NCBI GenBank assembly: GCA_964476445.1
Contig: CAYZAK010000001.1
Span: 1-64,000, forward strand
Origin: CAYZAK01 sp964476445
Lineage (GTDB): Bacteria; CG03; SLGR01; JAGXOG01
Direction of reading: 5' to 3'
Length of the DNA stretch: 64,000 nucleotides
The notes below the pieces were generated by a model. It was not told the origin of the DNA. It was given only the letters and a program-made list of their open reading frames with translations, and searched no databases. This document shows, piece after piece, positions 17,776 to 25,731 of this stretch. How positions within the stretch are numbered: position 1 is the first letter of the stretch; each line of letters begins with the position of its first letter. Made by a program: the position numbers and the translations under genes.

Positions 17776-17804
17776 ATTTTATATTCCTTACTATTTTTTG
17801 TCAA
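17776..17804 (-). promoter_or_regulatory. Sigma70 promoter of the rib operon
   Basis: Minus-strand TTGACA (17799-17804, perfect) and TAAAAT (17776-17781) are separated by exactly 17 bases. Transcription should begin around 17769, about 40 bases before the FMN aptamer. The site lies in the short gap after the upstream hydrolase gene. Confidence 0.7.
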
Positions 17805-17819
17805 ATTTTAATTGTATAA

Positions 17820-18671
17820 TTACCGGGAATTGGGCAACCGGTTTTTGATGAATTCATCTATGCATTTCAGCCAGTTAATAAGTTCACGGCGACTGGTCTG
17901 ATTATGCCTTCCTCTCATAGAATGAAATTTTTTAGGTTCCGGGGCTATTTCAAATAGTTTTTCACCCATAAAATAAGGGGTTACCTGATCTTCACGGCTG
18001 TGTATTATAAGTTTGGGTTGAATTACTTTTTTTATTCTCCTGGATGCGTTATAGTCAACCGTAACAAAAAGTTCTAAAAGAAAACGGGGAACAAATGGAA
18101 GCACTAACTCTCCCATCTCCAATGCGCTGGTAAAAGCGCTTTCTGAAATTAAAATTCCCTCATCAATATCAGCGGCTAAGTCTATGGCTACATTACCCCC
18201 TAAAGATTTACCGTATATTACTATATTTTCCGAACAAAAATTCAGAGTTTCCTTAACATGCCTGTAAGCTGCCCGGGCGTCTTTATAAAGTCCTTTTTCA
18301 GTGGGCTTACCCTGACTTTTTCCGTAACCCCGGTAATCTATTATAAAAACATTAAGTTTCAGACTGTTTAGTAATTTTAATCTTTCCAGACGGTGACTAA
18401 TATTTCCGGCATTGCCATGAAAATAAATGAGTATTTTTTCACTGTTTTTATAGGGGATATACCAGCCATGAAGTTTTGTACCATCTTCAGCTTTTAAATT
18501 TGTATCTCTATACTCTAATTCCACTCCGGCGGGGGTTCTATGTACATTATTATCGGGAAAATATATTCCCCGAGCCTGGTAAAACCTTATAAAACCCCAT
18601 AACAGGAAAAGTAAAACTAATACCACCCCTCCCGCTTTAATGATAAATTTAATTATCAGATGACCATTCAC
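17820..18671 (-). CDS. Alpha/beta hydrolase, Bem46/ABHD13-like, membrane-anchored
   Basis: The 283-residue protein has an N-terminal membrane anchor (about 8-30) and an alpha/beta-hydrolase fold. The oxyanion segment is 'YFHGNAGN' and the nucleophile elbow is GKSLGG (serine near 154). The charge-relay aspartate lies in 'SREDQVTP' and the histidine in 'GRHNQ'. The architecture matches the Bem46/ABHD13/YfhR group of poorly characterised serine hydrolases. The substrate is unknown. The gene is upstream of the rib promoter and downstream of thi4 on the same strand, and probably belongs to neither unit functionally. Confidence 0.8.
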   Translation of the reverse strand: MNGHLIIKFIIKAGGVVLVLLFLLWGFIRFYQARGIYFPDNNVHRTPAGVELEYRDTNLKAEDGTKLHGWYIPYKNSEKILIYFHGNAGNISHRLERLKLLNSLKLNVFIIDYRGYGKSQGKPTEKGLYKDARAAYRHVKETLNFCSENIVIYGKSLGGNVAIDLAADIDEGILISESAFTSALEMGELVLPFVPRFLLELFVTVDYNASRRIKKVIQPKLIIHSREDQVTPYFMGEKLFEIAPEPKKFHSMRGRHNQTSRRELINWLKCIDEFIKNRLPNSR

Positions 18672-18700
18672 TTTTTTTTAGAGCACATCAACATTAGAAT

Positions 18701-19468
18701 CTATTTTGAATTTTCAATAATAGATTTGGCAGCGTGTTTCCCGGAAAGAAGCATACCTCCGAATATGGGACCCATACGTGGCGCACCGTACACCGCATTA
18801 GCAGCCATTCCGCACACATAGAGACCGGGATACACCTCGTTAGTATTTTTCACCACTACAGACTCGGCCTTTTCCGCCCACATTGACCTTTCACCCATAA
18901 TTTTACCGGTAGCAGTATTCAAATCTCCTGTCTTCTCTTCCACCACTTTACATATTTCTAAAGGATGCCCGGTGGCTTCTATAACAAATTTTGATTTTAC
19001 CGCTACCGGATCCACATGCAGTCCCGTCTGTTCAATTGGAGTCCAGTTTATAACCACCCCGCAAACTTTATCTTTTCTTATTAAAACATCTTCTACCGAA
19101 ATACAGTTATTTAGATGACAGCCGGCATCGGCCGCTCCGGCAATTAATTTGGAAACTGCCTCTATAGATGAAGAAACCAGCTGCCCCTCTTCCCTTTTAT
19201 AGCTGATATCAAAATCATTCATTATCATTTCTGCTTCAGGCTGAACAACTATTTTAGGAAACATCATACCTCCCCCCCACATTCCGCCGCCAAGAGAAAG
19301 CTTTCTTTCAAACAGGACTACTTCTTTTCCCTCCTCCGCCAGATACTTTGCGGCCACCAGCCCCGAAGGACCTCCCCCACCAATTATTACATCAACATCC
19401 AGATTATTAAGTAATTCCTCAACCGCGTTATTAATAATCAATTTAGTTACTTTAGTTTCATCTATCAT
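18701..19468 (-). CDS. thi4: Thi4-type thiamine thiazole synthase (sulfide-dependent)
   Basis: Thi4 makes the thiazole half of thiamine from NAD+ and glycine. The 255-residue protein shows the dinucleotide fold GGGGPSG (30-36), 'GGGMWGGGMMFPKI' and 'GAPRMGPIFGGMLLSG' typical of the family. Where the yeast suicide enzyme has its sulfur-donating cysteine, this protein has a histidine (H151, in TGLHVDP). That is the hallmark of the catalytic, sulfide-using Thi4 of methanogens and other anaerobes. Related archaeal proteins can also be labelled ribose-1,5-bisphosphate isomerase in error. It is followed by the hydrolase and preceded by the NIL-ferredoxin gene 12 bases away. No TPP riboswitch is visible. 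Confidence 0.9.
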   Translation of the reverse strand: MIDETKVTKLIINNAVEELLNNLDVDVIIGGGGPSGLVAAKYLAEEGKEVVLFERKLSLGGGMWGGGMMFPKIVVQPEAEMIMNDFDISYKREEGQLVSSSIEAVSKLIAGAADAGCHLNNCISVEDVLIRKDKVCGVVINWTPIEQTGLHVDPVAVKSKFVIEATGHPLEICKVVEEKTGDLNTATGKIMGERSMWAEKAESVVVKNTNEVYPGLYVCGMAANAVYGAPRMGPIFGGMLLSGKHAAKSIIENSK

Positions 19469-19480
19469 TTTTTTTCCTTT

Positions 19481-19888
19481 CTAAAAATGCAATTCCATCG
19501 CTTTAGGCGGACAGGGTTCAATACATAATTCACAGGCTATGCAACTGTCCGATTTAAAAATTACTTCCCTTGTATGTACATCTATTTCTAAGGCGTCGGT
19601 GGGACAAATAACCACACAGGCACCGCAATGAGTACATCTATCTTCATCTCTTTTTATATCTCTGGCCAGAGGCTGTATAGAAACCCCTGCCTTTTTAAGA
19701 TATTTCATACCTTCCTCATAATCTTTGGCTTCACCTCTTAAAGCCATTACCATCAGTCCTTCCTGATCGGGTAATATTTTAGCTTTAAGTATATTAAAAC
19801 TTAAATTAAAATCCTTAATAAGTCTGTAAACTATAGCTTCATTTACCAAGCTCCTTGGGAAATGAAGAACTATTTTTTTTGTTTTCAT
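19481..19888 (-). CDS. NIL domain plus 2x[4Fe-4S] ferredoxin
   Basis: The 135-residue protein has an N-terminal NIL domain (1-78) and a bacterial-type ferredoxin domain with two clusters (C85, C88, C91, C95 and C116, C119, C122, C126). In methanogens and other anaerobes this NIL-ferredoxin works with a COG1900 protein to make homocysteine from aspartate semialdehyde and a sulfur source. The COG1900 gene is directly upstream here (50 bases), which supports that role. The ferredoxin would supply electrons in the cytoplasm. AGGAAAAGT precedes the ATG. Confidence 0.88.
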   Translation of the reverse strand: MKTKKIVLHFPRSLVNEAIVYRLIKDFNLSFNILKAKILPDQEGLMVMALRGEAKDYEEGMKYLKKAGVSIQPLARDIKRDEDRCTHCGACVVICPTDALEIDVHTREVIFKSDSCIACELCIEPCPPKAMELHF

Positions 19889-19938
19889 ACTTTTCCTCCA
19901 ACCGTTTTTATGGTCTCTTAATAGTAACTTTTAATATT

Positions 19939-21102
19939 TTATTTTGGCCCGGGGCCGGGAAGCATTTTCTGGGGTTCCCCGATTAAAAATTCTCCGGCTT
20001 TAATATTTTCTTTTAACTTATCGGCGATCTGAACAGCCCGGTAGTAAGAAGAGAGGGAAGCGGTGGGTACTTTTTTTCCTTTAACTTTTATAGTCCCCGA
20101 TTTCAACTCCTCATAATTCACCCGACCCAAAATTTTACCTCGGGCTTCAGGGTAGTCATCGGAATAGTCTACTATGGTACACTCAATATCTTTATCCGAA
20201 GCCCCGCAACTGGCCGCTATATCTTCGTCTAAAACGGGAATGGGAATTCCTAGTCCAACCATTAAACTTACCCCGTAGCCTACCATAGAAACTCCTTTTA
20301 TCCATTTAGAAGACATCTGTTTTAAATCACCGGTCACCGATAAGGTTCCGGCCGGCTTTTTGGGAATACCCAGGCTGTTTCGGGGAACATCCGTAACATG
20401 CTGAGTCCCGTTCCAGGTTACATAACCGGTAGTACCTCCCAAAAATATTTTAGTGCCTATACCAATAGTTCTAAACTTAGGATCATTTAATAACGGGGAC
20501 AACTGACCGGCCGAACAGTAGTTTGCATTACCCAGATCAGGTTTTAATAAGCCCATGTAGGTATATATAGTTTCATCTGATGTATTGACCGCGCAGTTAT
20601 AATTCTGATACGCATTTCGAGGGTTATGCATAATAGCTTCGTTAATATCATCTATGGTTATTTCGGATTTAACTTCCTTTCTAGGATAGCAATCTGTACC
20701 GTATGCTGTTCCCCGAAGAATTACTTTCTTCCCCTTTATTAAATCTTCTATTACATGCCCACCTCCATACAAGAACCTGCCCGGATGAACACGGTTTAAA
20801 GAATCGTTTTCGCTCATCTGAGTAGCTCCAAGATAGACATCTACCGCCGCCAGGCCTGCATAAGCTTGTACATCGTTGATATAAATTTCCTGTATTTTTA
20901 TTTTAGGTTTAGGCTGATCAAAATTTAAAAATACTCCGGAAGAACACATAGGTCCAAATGTGCCAGTAGTTACTACATCCACCTTCCGGGAAGCCTCTTT
21001 GGTGCCCTTATCCTTAACTATATCAACCATCTCTTCGGCAGTGACAACCAAGGCTTCTCCCTGTTTGATTTTAGCGTTAATCTCTTTTATGGTTTTACTC
21101 AT
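19939..21102 (-). CDS. COG1900 (DUF39) homocysteine biosynthesis enzyme
   Basis: This 387-residue protein belongs to COG1900, also called DUF39 or HcyBio. Genetic work in Methanosarcina linked the family to synthesis of homocysteine from aspartate semialdehyde with sulfide. Visible family features are 'TTGTFGPMCSSGVFLNF' (45-61), 'GATQ', 'LYGGGHVIEDLI', 'GTAYGTDCYPRKE', 'NYNCAVNTSDETIYTYMG' and the C-terminal 'LSSYYRA'. Conserved cysteines include C53, C147 and the C of 'NANYCSAGQLSPL'. It lies between the NIL-ferredoxin and COG2122 genes on the same strand, the combination found in anaerobes that lack classical Met biosynthesis enzymes. Confidence 0.9.
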   Translation of the reverse strand: MSKTIKEINAKIKQGEALVVTAEEMVDIVKDKGTKEASRKVDVVTTGTFGPMCSSGVFLNFDQPKPKIKIQEIYINDVQAYAGLAAVDVYLGATQMSENDSLNRVHPGRFLYGGGHVIEDLIKGKKVILRGTAYGTDCYPRKEVKSEITIDDINEAIMHNPRNAYQNYNCAVNTSDETIYTYMGLLKPDLGNANYCSAGQLSPLLNDPKFRTIGIGTKIFLGGTTGYVTWNGTQHVTDVPRNSLGIPKKPAGTLSVTGDLKQMSSKWIKGVSMVGYGVSLMVGLGIPIPVLDEDIAASCGASDKDIECTIVDYSDDYPEARGKILGRVNYEELKSGTIKVKGKKVPTASLSSYYRAVQIADKLKENIKAGEFLIGEPQKMLPGPGPK

Positions 21103-21173
21103 TGTTTCCTCTTAAATATCTTTATTTATTCCTTATTCTATAAAATTATATTATTTTAGCTTTTTGTTCTATT

Positions 21174-21911
21174 TTATTTCATCTGAGTTAAATTGCAAAT
21201 TTCAATTTGACCGACAGCTCCCATTTTATCATCCATAATAATAAGACATCCATCCAGACCCGGTATCTTTTTTGATAAATTTAAGCCTTTTTTAATATCT
21301 TTTTTATCAATTACACTATTACATATTCTGGTTGCAGCAGCATCCGCCAGCGCGGTATTTCCGGATATACATACTACAGCATCAGCATTGCCGCCGGATT
21401 TAGAATGGCCGACCGTACCGGAAGAGGTGCATAGCCCATAACCCTCTTTTCGGGGGAACAGTTTTATCCCGACTTTCATACTTAAAGGAGAATCTCCTGC
21501 ATAAACCGCACTGATCCTTTCCTGTTTAAGTTTAATAAAAACATCGCCCCCGTTTTCAACAATTACTTCTTTTGATAATTTCAAAAGCTGAACGCCAACA
21601 TAATCAGACACCGCGCCAGCTACCGCCGCCATAGGACCAACTGAACATTTTTTAGATTTTCGTACCATCTCCTTTACAATACCGGGCATATCGGAAGAAA
21701 TTAAAACAGGATCCATCGAAAGTTTAAAATACGGTTTTTTTTTAATGTAATTTTCAATCTTTTTACGGGCCTGCAACAAAAATTTACAGCTCTCTTTTTT
21801 ATATATACCATTCGTAGAAATAAATAAATCGGAGGTTTTTACCTTCACTCTGTAAGAATCCAGATTATTTTTTTTTATTTTATTCCTGTATTTCCTAAGT
21901 AGTTCAACCAT
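21174..21911 (-). CDS. UPF0280 / COG2122 protein (ApbE-like)
   Basis: The 245-residue protein matches UPF0280, an ApbE-related fold. It shows 'SVGPMAAVAGAVSDYVG' near 141-157, 'ENGGDVFIKL' and 'GLCTSSGTVGHS...GNADAV' with a final 'DAAATRICNSV'. These follow the ApbE pattern of flavin-handling residues, but the biochemical activity is not established. COG2122 proteins have been connected with the same homocysteine route as COG1900 and NIL-ferredoxin, and this gene is 71 bases upstream of the COG1900 gene. The start lies close to the end of the cNMP-binding gene. Confidence 0.85.
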   Translation of the reverse strand: MVELLRKYRNKIKKNNLDSYRVKVKTSDLFISTNGIYKKESCKFLLQARKKIENYIKKKPYFKLSMDPVLISSDMPGIVKEMVRKSKKCSVGPMAAVAGAVSDYVGVQLLKLSKEVIVENGGDVFIKLKQERISAVYAGDSPLSMKVGIKLFPRKEGYGLCTSSGTVGHSKSGGNADAVVCISGNTALADAAATRICNSVIDKKDIKKGLNLSKKIPGLDGCLIIMDDKMGAVGQIEICNLTQMK

Positions 21912-21941
21912 TTTAGCTGATTTGTTTTTTGTTTTCTCTTT

Positions 21942-22817
21942 TTAATAACCCCATATTTTTTTTTGGGCAAGCTTTTCCCGATTCTCGTCTTCCTGTTTTT
22001 TAAATGCTTTTACAATTCCCAAACCAACCTGATTGCATACCGTCTTTAAAATTATCTCATCCTCCAGTGAAAACCCGGAAGAATTCTTATCTTTTCCCAA
22101 TAGTATATACCCTAAATTTTTATTATCTGAAACCATAGATGCCCCCATAACCCAGCAATTTTTTTCCAGGACTTTAAATTTATTACCAGAATGTTTTTTA
22201 ATTAAATGTTCTGCGTTTTTTGAAGTTAAGATACTGTTTTCTGTTTTATAAACTGTCTGAAACATATCGCTGAAAGGATTTTTTATGCATACCATGCCGC
22301 CGTTAACACCTTCTATTCCACCGGACATTATTTTTAATATTCTTTTTGAAAGTTCATTTATTGAAAGATCTCTTCCCACTATTTTTCCGGTTTCATATAC
22401 CATTATAAAATACTTAGAAGTTCGCCGTAATCTTATAGATAATTCTTTTATACTGTTAAATAAAAAATATAATCCTTCCTCATGGTGTTTAGTAAGAAAT
22501 TTTTTAAATTCAGAATTATTCAGTTTATATAAAATGGAATCTGTCCTGGCTATAGCAGTAGCACTACGTTTTTTACTTTCAAAAAGTGCCATTTCCCCGA
22601 ACATATCTCCTTCTGTAAATAATCCCAGCAACTTGTTCTGTTTTTTAATGGCTATTTTTCCTTTTACTATTATGTAAATGGCCTGGCCCGGGTCCCCTTC
22701 ATTAAAGATAGTTGCCCCGGAAGTATATTTTTCTAAAACAATAAGATTTGCCAAGTCCTGTAAAGAATTTTCAGAAAATACTCTAAAAGATTGTATGTTC
22801 TTTAATTTTTCGATCAT
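21942..22817 (-). CDS. Cyclic-nucleotide-binding regulator with GAF-like domain
   Basis: The 291-residue protein starts with a cyclic-nucleotide-binding domain (1-120). Its phosphate-binding cassette reads FGEMALFESKKRSATA, keeping the key glutamate E75 and arginine R84, so binding of cAMP or cGMP is plausible. A short helical linker and a GAF-like domain (about 150-280, 'GGMVCIKNPF...GYILLGKD...LKTVCNQVGLGI') follow. There is no DNA-binding helix-turn-helix, unlike CRP. The ATG region overlaps the pilT stop by four bases, so the two are translationally coupled. That suggests it senses a second messenger in the control of twitching or of the pilus motor. Confidence 0.8.
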   Translation of the reverse strand: MIEKLKNIQSFRVFSENSLQDLANLIVLEKYTSGATIFNEGDPGQAIYIIVKGKIAIKKQNKLLGLFTEGDMFGEMALFESKKRSATAIARTDSILYKLNNSEFKKFLTKHHEEGLYFLFNSIKELSIRLRRTSKYFIMVYETGKIVGRDLSINELSKRILKIMSGGIEGVNGGMVCIKNPFSDMFQTVYKTENSILTSKNAEHLIKKHSGNKFKVLEKNCWVMGASMVSDNKNLGYILLGKDKNSSGFSLEDEIILKTVCNQVGLGIVKAFKKQEDENREKLAQKKIWGY

Positions 22818-23884
22818 CGTTGAGCACCGCTTTCTCTTAGTTGCTTCTGTATCATATCAGGATTATTTGATTTTGCTACAGCGGTTCCTGAAGTTATTTT
22901 TCCGGTTTTTACCAGTCGAATTAAATCTTTATCCAGTGTCTGGCTTCCCTCCTGCTGGCCGGTCTCTAGGGCACTGTAAATCTGATGAGTTTTGCCCTCT
23001 CTTATAAGATTGGAAATACCGGAAGTAACCACCATTATTTCTCTGGCTGCTACTCTACCCTTTTCATCTGCGGTAATCATAAGTTGCTGACATACTACCG
23101 CCTTTAGTACCCCTGCAAGCTGAGTACGAACCTGCTGCTGCTGGTAAGGCGGGAACACATCTATGATTCTGTCTACAGTCTGGGCCGCATCCGTTGTATG
23201 CAGGGTAGCCAGTACCAGATGCCCGGTTTCGGCCAGAGTAAGAGCGGAAGAAATAGTTTCTAAATCTCTCATTTCTCCAACCAGGCAAACATCGGGATCC
23301 TGTCTCATAGCCCGTTTCAGAGCTTCTTTAAAAGAATTGGAATGGCTTCCTATTTCTCGCTGAGTAATTACACATTTCTTTCTGGGGTACACGTATTCAA
23401 TAGGATCTTCAATAGTAATTATATGATCTCTTCGGTTTTTATTAATATCGTTTATTAAGCTGGCCAGCGTTGTAGATTTCCCGCTCCCCGTAGGCCCGGT
23501 CACCAAAACCATACCCCGGGGTACCTCTGATAATTCCAGTAATCTTTCCCCTATCCCAATCTCCTGGGGAAGAGGAATTTCTGATGGTATTACTCTTAAG
23601 ACCGCTCCTATGCCGTCTTTTTGTTCCAGAACATTTACCCGGAAGCGACCAATACCCTGCACAGATATGGATGTATCCAGCTCCATATTTTTTTTAAATT
23701 TATTAATTAAACTTTCATTTAAAAATCCGAAAATTAAATCCTGTACGTCAGCCGAAGTCAATACGTCAGTATTTAAACTTTTCATTTCCCCATTGATCCT
23801 CAAAAACGGCGGTCGGCCGGGAATTATATGTATATCGGATGCGTCAAATTTTACAGCGGCCATTAAAATCTCTTTTATACCCAT
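22814..23884 (-). CDS. pilT: Type IV pilus retraction ATPase PilT
   Basis: PilT is the hexameric ATPase that retracts type IV pili. The 356-residue protein has the N-terminal PAS-like domain ('DASDIHIIPGRPPFLRINGE'), Walker A GPTGSGKST (130-138), the Asp box 'HIITIEDPIEYV', Walker B 'PDVCLVGEMRDLETI', the His box 'HLVLATLHT' and the PilT-specific C-terminal 'NLIREGKTHQIYSALETG'. It is the same length as well-studied PilT proteins. GGAG precedes the ATG. It is followed by the cNMP-binding gene with overlapping stop and start. No pilin or assembly gene is in this window. Confidence 0.95.
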   Translation of the reverse strand: MGIKEILMAAVKFDASDIHIIPGRPPFLRINGEMKSLNTDVLTSADVQDLIFGFLNESLINKFKKNMELDTSISVQGIGRFRVNVLEQKDGIGAVLRVIPSEIPLPQEIGIGERLLELSEVPRGMVLVTGPTGSGKSTTLASLINDINKNRRDHIITIEDPIEYVYPRKKCVITQREIGSHSNSFKEALKRAMRQDPDVCLVGEMRDLETISSALTLAETGHLVLATLHTTDAAQTVDRIIDVFPPYQQQQVRTQLAGVLKAVVCQQLMITADEKGRVAAREIMVVTSGISNLIREGKTHQIYSALETGQQEGSQTLDKDLIRLVKTGKITSGTAVAKSNNPDMIQKQLRESGAQR

Positions 23885-24290
23885 TTTTTTTCTCCTATTT
23901 TACTTGTTATCTATACTCTACACCATCTTAACTATATTAAGATTTAAACCCGGTAATATGAAATATTTTATTAATGTAACCCGGAATTGGCCTATTTTAA
24001 AATATGATTTAAAATTACACCGGTTTTTAAAAATTAAATTTAATTTTGTTATATGAAATTTAGATGTCTTTTTTAAATAGTTATCTAATTTAAAAGGGAA
24101 GGAAACTGAAAATATTTTTTGAACTCTAAATGTACAATTTAGAAGTTGTACGGAATTTTTATTTGATTTAAAAATAAACGTAAATATGATCGAAAACAAA
24201 CTGTCAACTGGCTTTAAAAGATATCTTATTTTCTTCAGGGGGCAGTATAATAATATATTCATTTTATTTTTCCTTTAATAACCGGCTTTG
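23885..24290. other. AT-rich intergenic region upstream of pilT
   Basis: About 400 bases with no convincing gene. A 114-codon minus-strand frame at 23918-24262 is Phe/Ile/Lys/Asn-rich, has no family resemblance and no ribosome-binding site, so I do not call it. The region probably holds the pilT promoter; TATAGAT lies about 30 bases before the start, but I cannot pair it with a good -35 box. Confidence 0.4.
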
Positions 24291-24429
24291 TGAAAGATAA
24301 AGAGTTTTTATTCTTAAACTCCCGATGGGCGCCCAGCATATATCTGGGACACTCTGGGCTAGCAAGCTTAGTCAACCTTTTGGAAGAAAAAATATTCCTC
24401 CACAGTGCCAGTTCTGGTACTCATCCCAT
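24291..24429 (-). ncRNA. Candidate structured small RNA (6S-like rod?)
   Basis: A GC-rich island in AT-rich DNA folds on the minus strand as a long imperfect rod. The nested pairs are ATGGG/CCCAT (24425-24429 with 24325-24329), CCAG/CTGG, CTGG/CCAG and CACT/AGTG, with internal loops between and small hairpins at the tip. A hairpin with six-base arms (24302-24307 and 24316-24321) and a weak T-rich tail follow, as for a terminator. The length of about 140 nt and rod shape recall 6S RNA, but no conserved sequence block proves that. It lies just downstream of tRNA-Gly on the same strand. Confidence 0.35.
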
Positions 24430-24445
24430 AAATATTTTATAAAAA

Positions 24446-24520
24446 TGGAGCGGGCGATGGGATTCGAACCCACGACCCTCACGTTGGCAACGTGATGTTC
24501 TTCCACTGAACTACGCCCGC
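24446..24520 (-). tRNA. tRNA-Gly (GCC)
   Basis: Minus-strand cloverleaf: acceptor stem GCGGGCG/CGCCCGC, discriminator T, encoded CCA (24446-24448), D arm GTTCAGTGG, anticodon stem TCACG/CGTGA with loop TTGCCAA (anticodon GCC), and T arm GTTCGAATC. It lies 16 bases downstream of the pgk stop codon on the same strand. Confidence 0.96.
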
Positions 24521-24536
24521 TTTTATATCTATAGCT

Positions 24537-25724
24537 TTATTTTTTTTTAAGAACTTCTATGCCGGGGAGCGAACTTCCTTCTAAAAAAGTAAGACTGGCT
24601 CCACCGCCGGTTGAAATATGAGAATAATCGCTATCGGAAAATCCAAGTTTTTTAACAGCTGAAACCGTATCTCCACCTCCTAAAATAGTGGTGGCCCCTG
24701 ATTTTGTTGCTTTCTTTATTCCTTTAAGAACAGATAAAGTTCCCCGGGTAAACTGTTTTTTTTCAAAAACTCCCATGGGGCCGTTAAAGACTACTGTCCG
24801 GGCTGAAAATAATTCCTTCTGATATATTTTAGCAGTTTTTCTGCCTATATCCAACCCCATCATATCCCGGGGAATATTTTCATTATATATCTCCTCAATT
24901 TTTCTGGGATTTTCTAGGCTGTCTGCCACAATATGGTCTACAGGTAATAAAATTTCAGCTTTTGAACTATCTGCTTCTTTTAATATATCTTTAGCTGTTT
25001 TAATATTTTTTTCATCTATCAGCGATTTACCTACCGACACATCTTTTGCTTTTAATAATGTATAGGCCATACCGCCGCCTATTAAAATACTGTTGGCCTT
25101 ATCCAGCATATTGCGTATCACACCTATTTTAGTAGTTATCTTTGCTCCCCCCAGACAGACAATAAACGGGTTTTCAGGGGTTAATCCCTGGGAAAGAAAT
25201 TTTACCTCTTTCTGTATAAGTTCACCGGCAAAAGATTCAAGATGTTTGGGAACTCCTACCATGGAAGCGTGTTCCCGGTGAGCGGTACCAAAAGCATCCT
25301 GGACAAAAACATCCGCCAATTCAGCTAAACTCAGGGCAAACTCGGGATTATTTTCCTCTTCACCAGAATTGAATCTTAAATTTTCTAAAAGATATACCTG
25401 ACCTGCAAAAAGTTCAGCCGCTGTCTGTTTTGCTTTTTTTCCGGTAGTATCACCAGTAAATTTTACTTTTGTATCAAGCAATTCATTCAACCGCTGAGCC
25501 ACCGGTCTAAGGGAAAGCTCATTATTTATTTCTCCTTTTGGACGACCAAGATGACTCATTAATATTACAGCGGCTCCTTCTTTCAATAATTTTTTAATGG
25601 TAGGCAGCGCTTTTTGGATCCGGGTATCATCAGCAATTTGACCTTGTTCAAGGGGAACATTAAAATCACACCTAACCAGGACCCTCTTGCCATTAACATT
25701 TATATCTTTTAGCGTTTTTAACAT
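24537..25724 (-). CDS. pgk: Phosphoglycerate kinase
   Basis: This glycolytic enzyme transfers phosphate from 1,3-bisphosphoglycerate to ADP. I place the start at the ATG at 25724, seven bases after the gap stop codon. It gives 395 residues and the standard N terminus 'MLKTLKDINV'; a longer upstream frame would run through the gap gene. Family motifs: 'RVLVRCDFNVPL', 'SHLGRPKG', 'FVQDAFGTAHR', 'VVFNGPMGVFE' and the nucleotide-binding 'GGGDTVSAVKK' with 'STGGGASL' at the C terminus. It is transcribed with gap, and tRNA-Gly follows. Confidence 0.96.
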   Translation of the reverse strand: MLKTLKDINVNGKRVLVRCDFNVPLEQGQIADDTRIQKALPTIKKLLKEGAAVILMSHLGRPKGEINNELSLRPVAQRLNELLDTKVKFTGDTTGKKAKQTAAELFAGQVYLLENLRFNSGEEENNPEFALSLAELADVFVQDAFGTAHREHASMVGVPKHLESFAGELIQKEVKFLSQGLTPENPFIVCLGGAKITTKIGVIRNMLDKANSILIGGGMAYTLLKAKDVSVGKSLIDEKNIKTAKDILKEADSSKAEILLPVDHIVADSLENPRKIEEIYNENIPRDMMGLDIGRKTAKIYQKELFSARTVVFNGPMGVFEKKQFTRGTLSVLKGIKKATKSGATTILGGGDTVSAVKKLGFSDSDYSHISTGGGASLTFLEGSSLPGIEVLKKK

Positions 25725-25731
25725 GTCTATC

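Noticed and set aside
17530..17811. A 93-codon plus-strand frame
   Set aside because: It lies over the FMN riboswitch, its terminator and promoter; conserved RNA blocks explain the sequence fully.
23918..24262. A 114-codon minus-strand frame upstream of pilT
   Set aside because: Phe/Ile/Lys/Asn-rich low-quality sequence without a ribosome-binding site or recognisable family.
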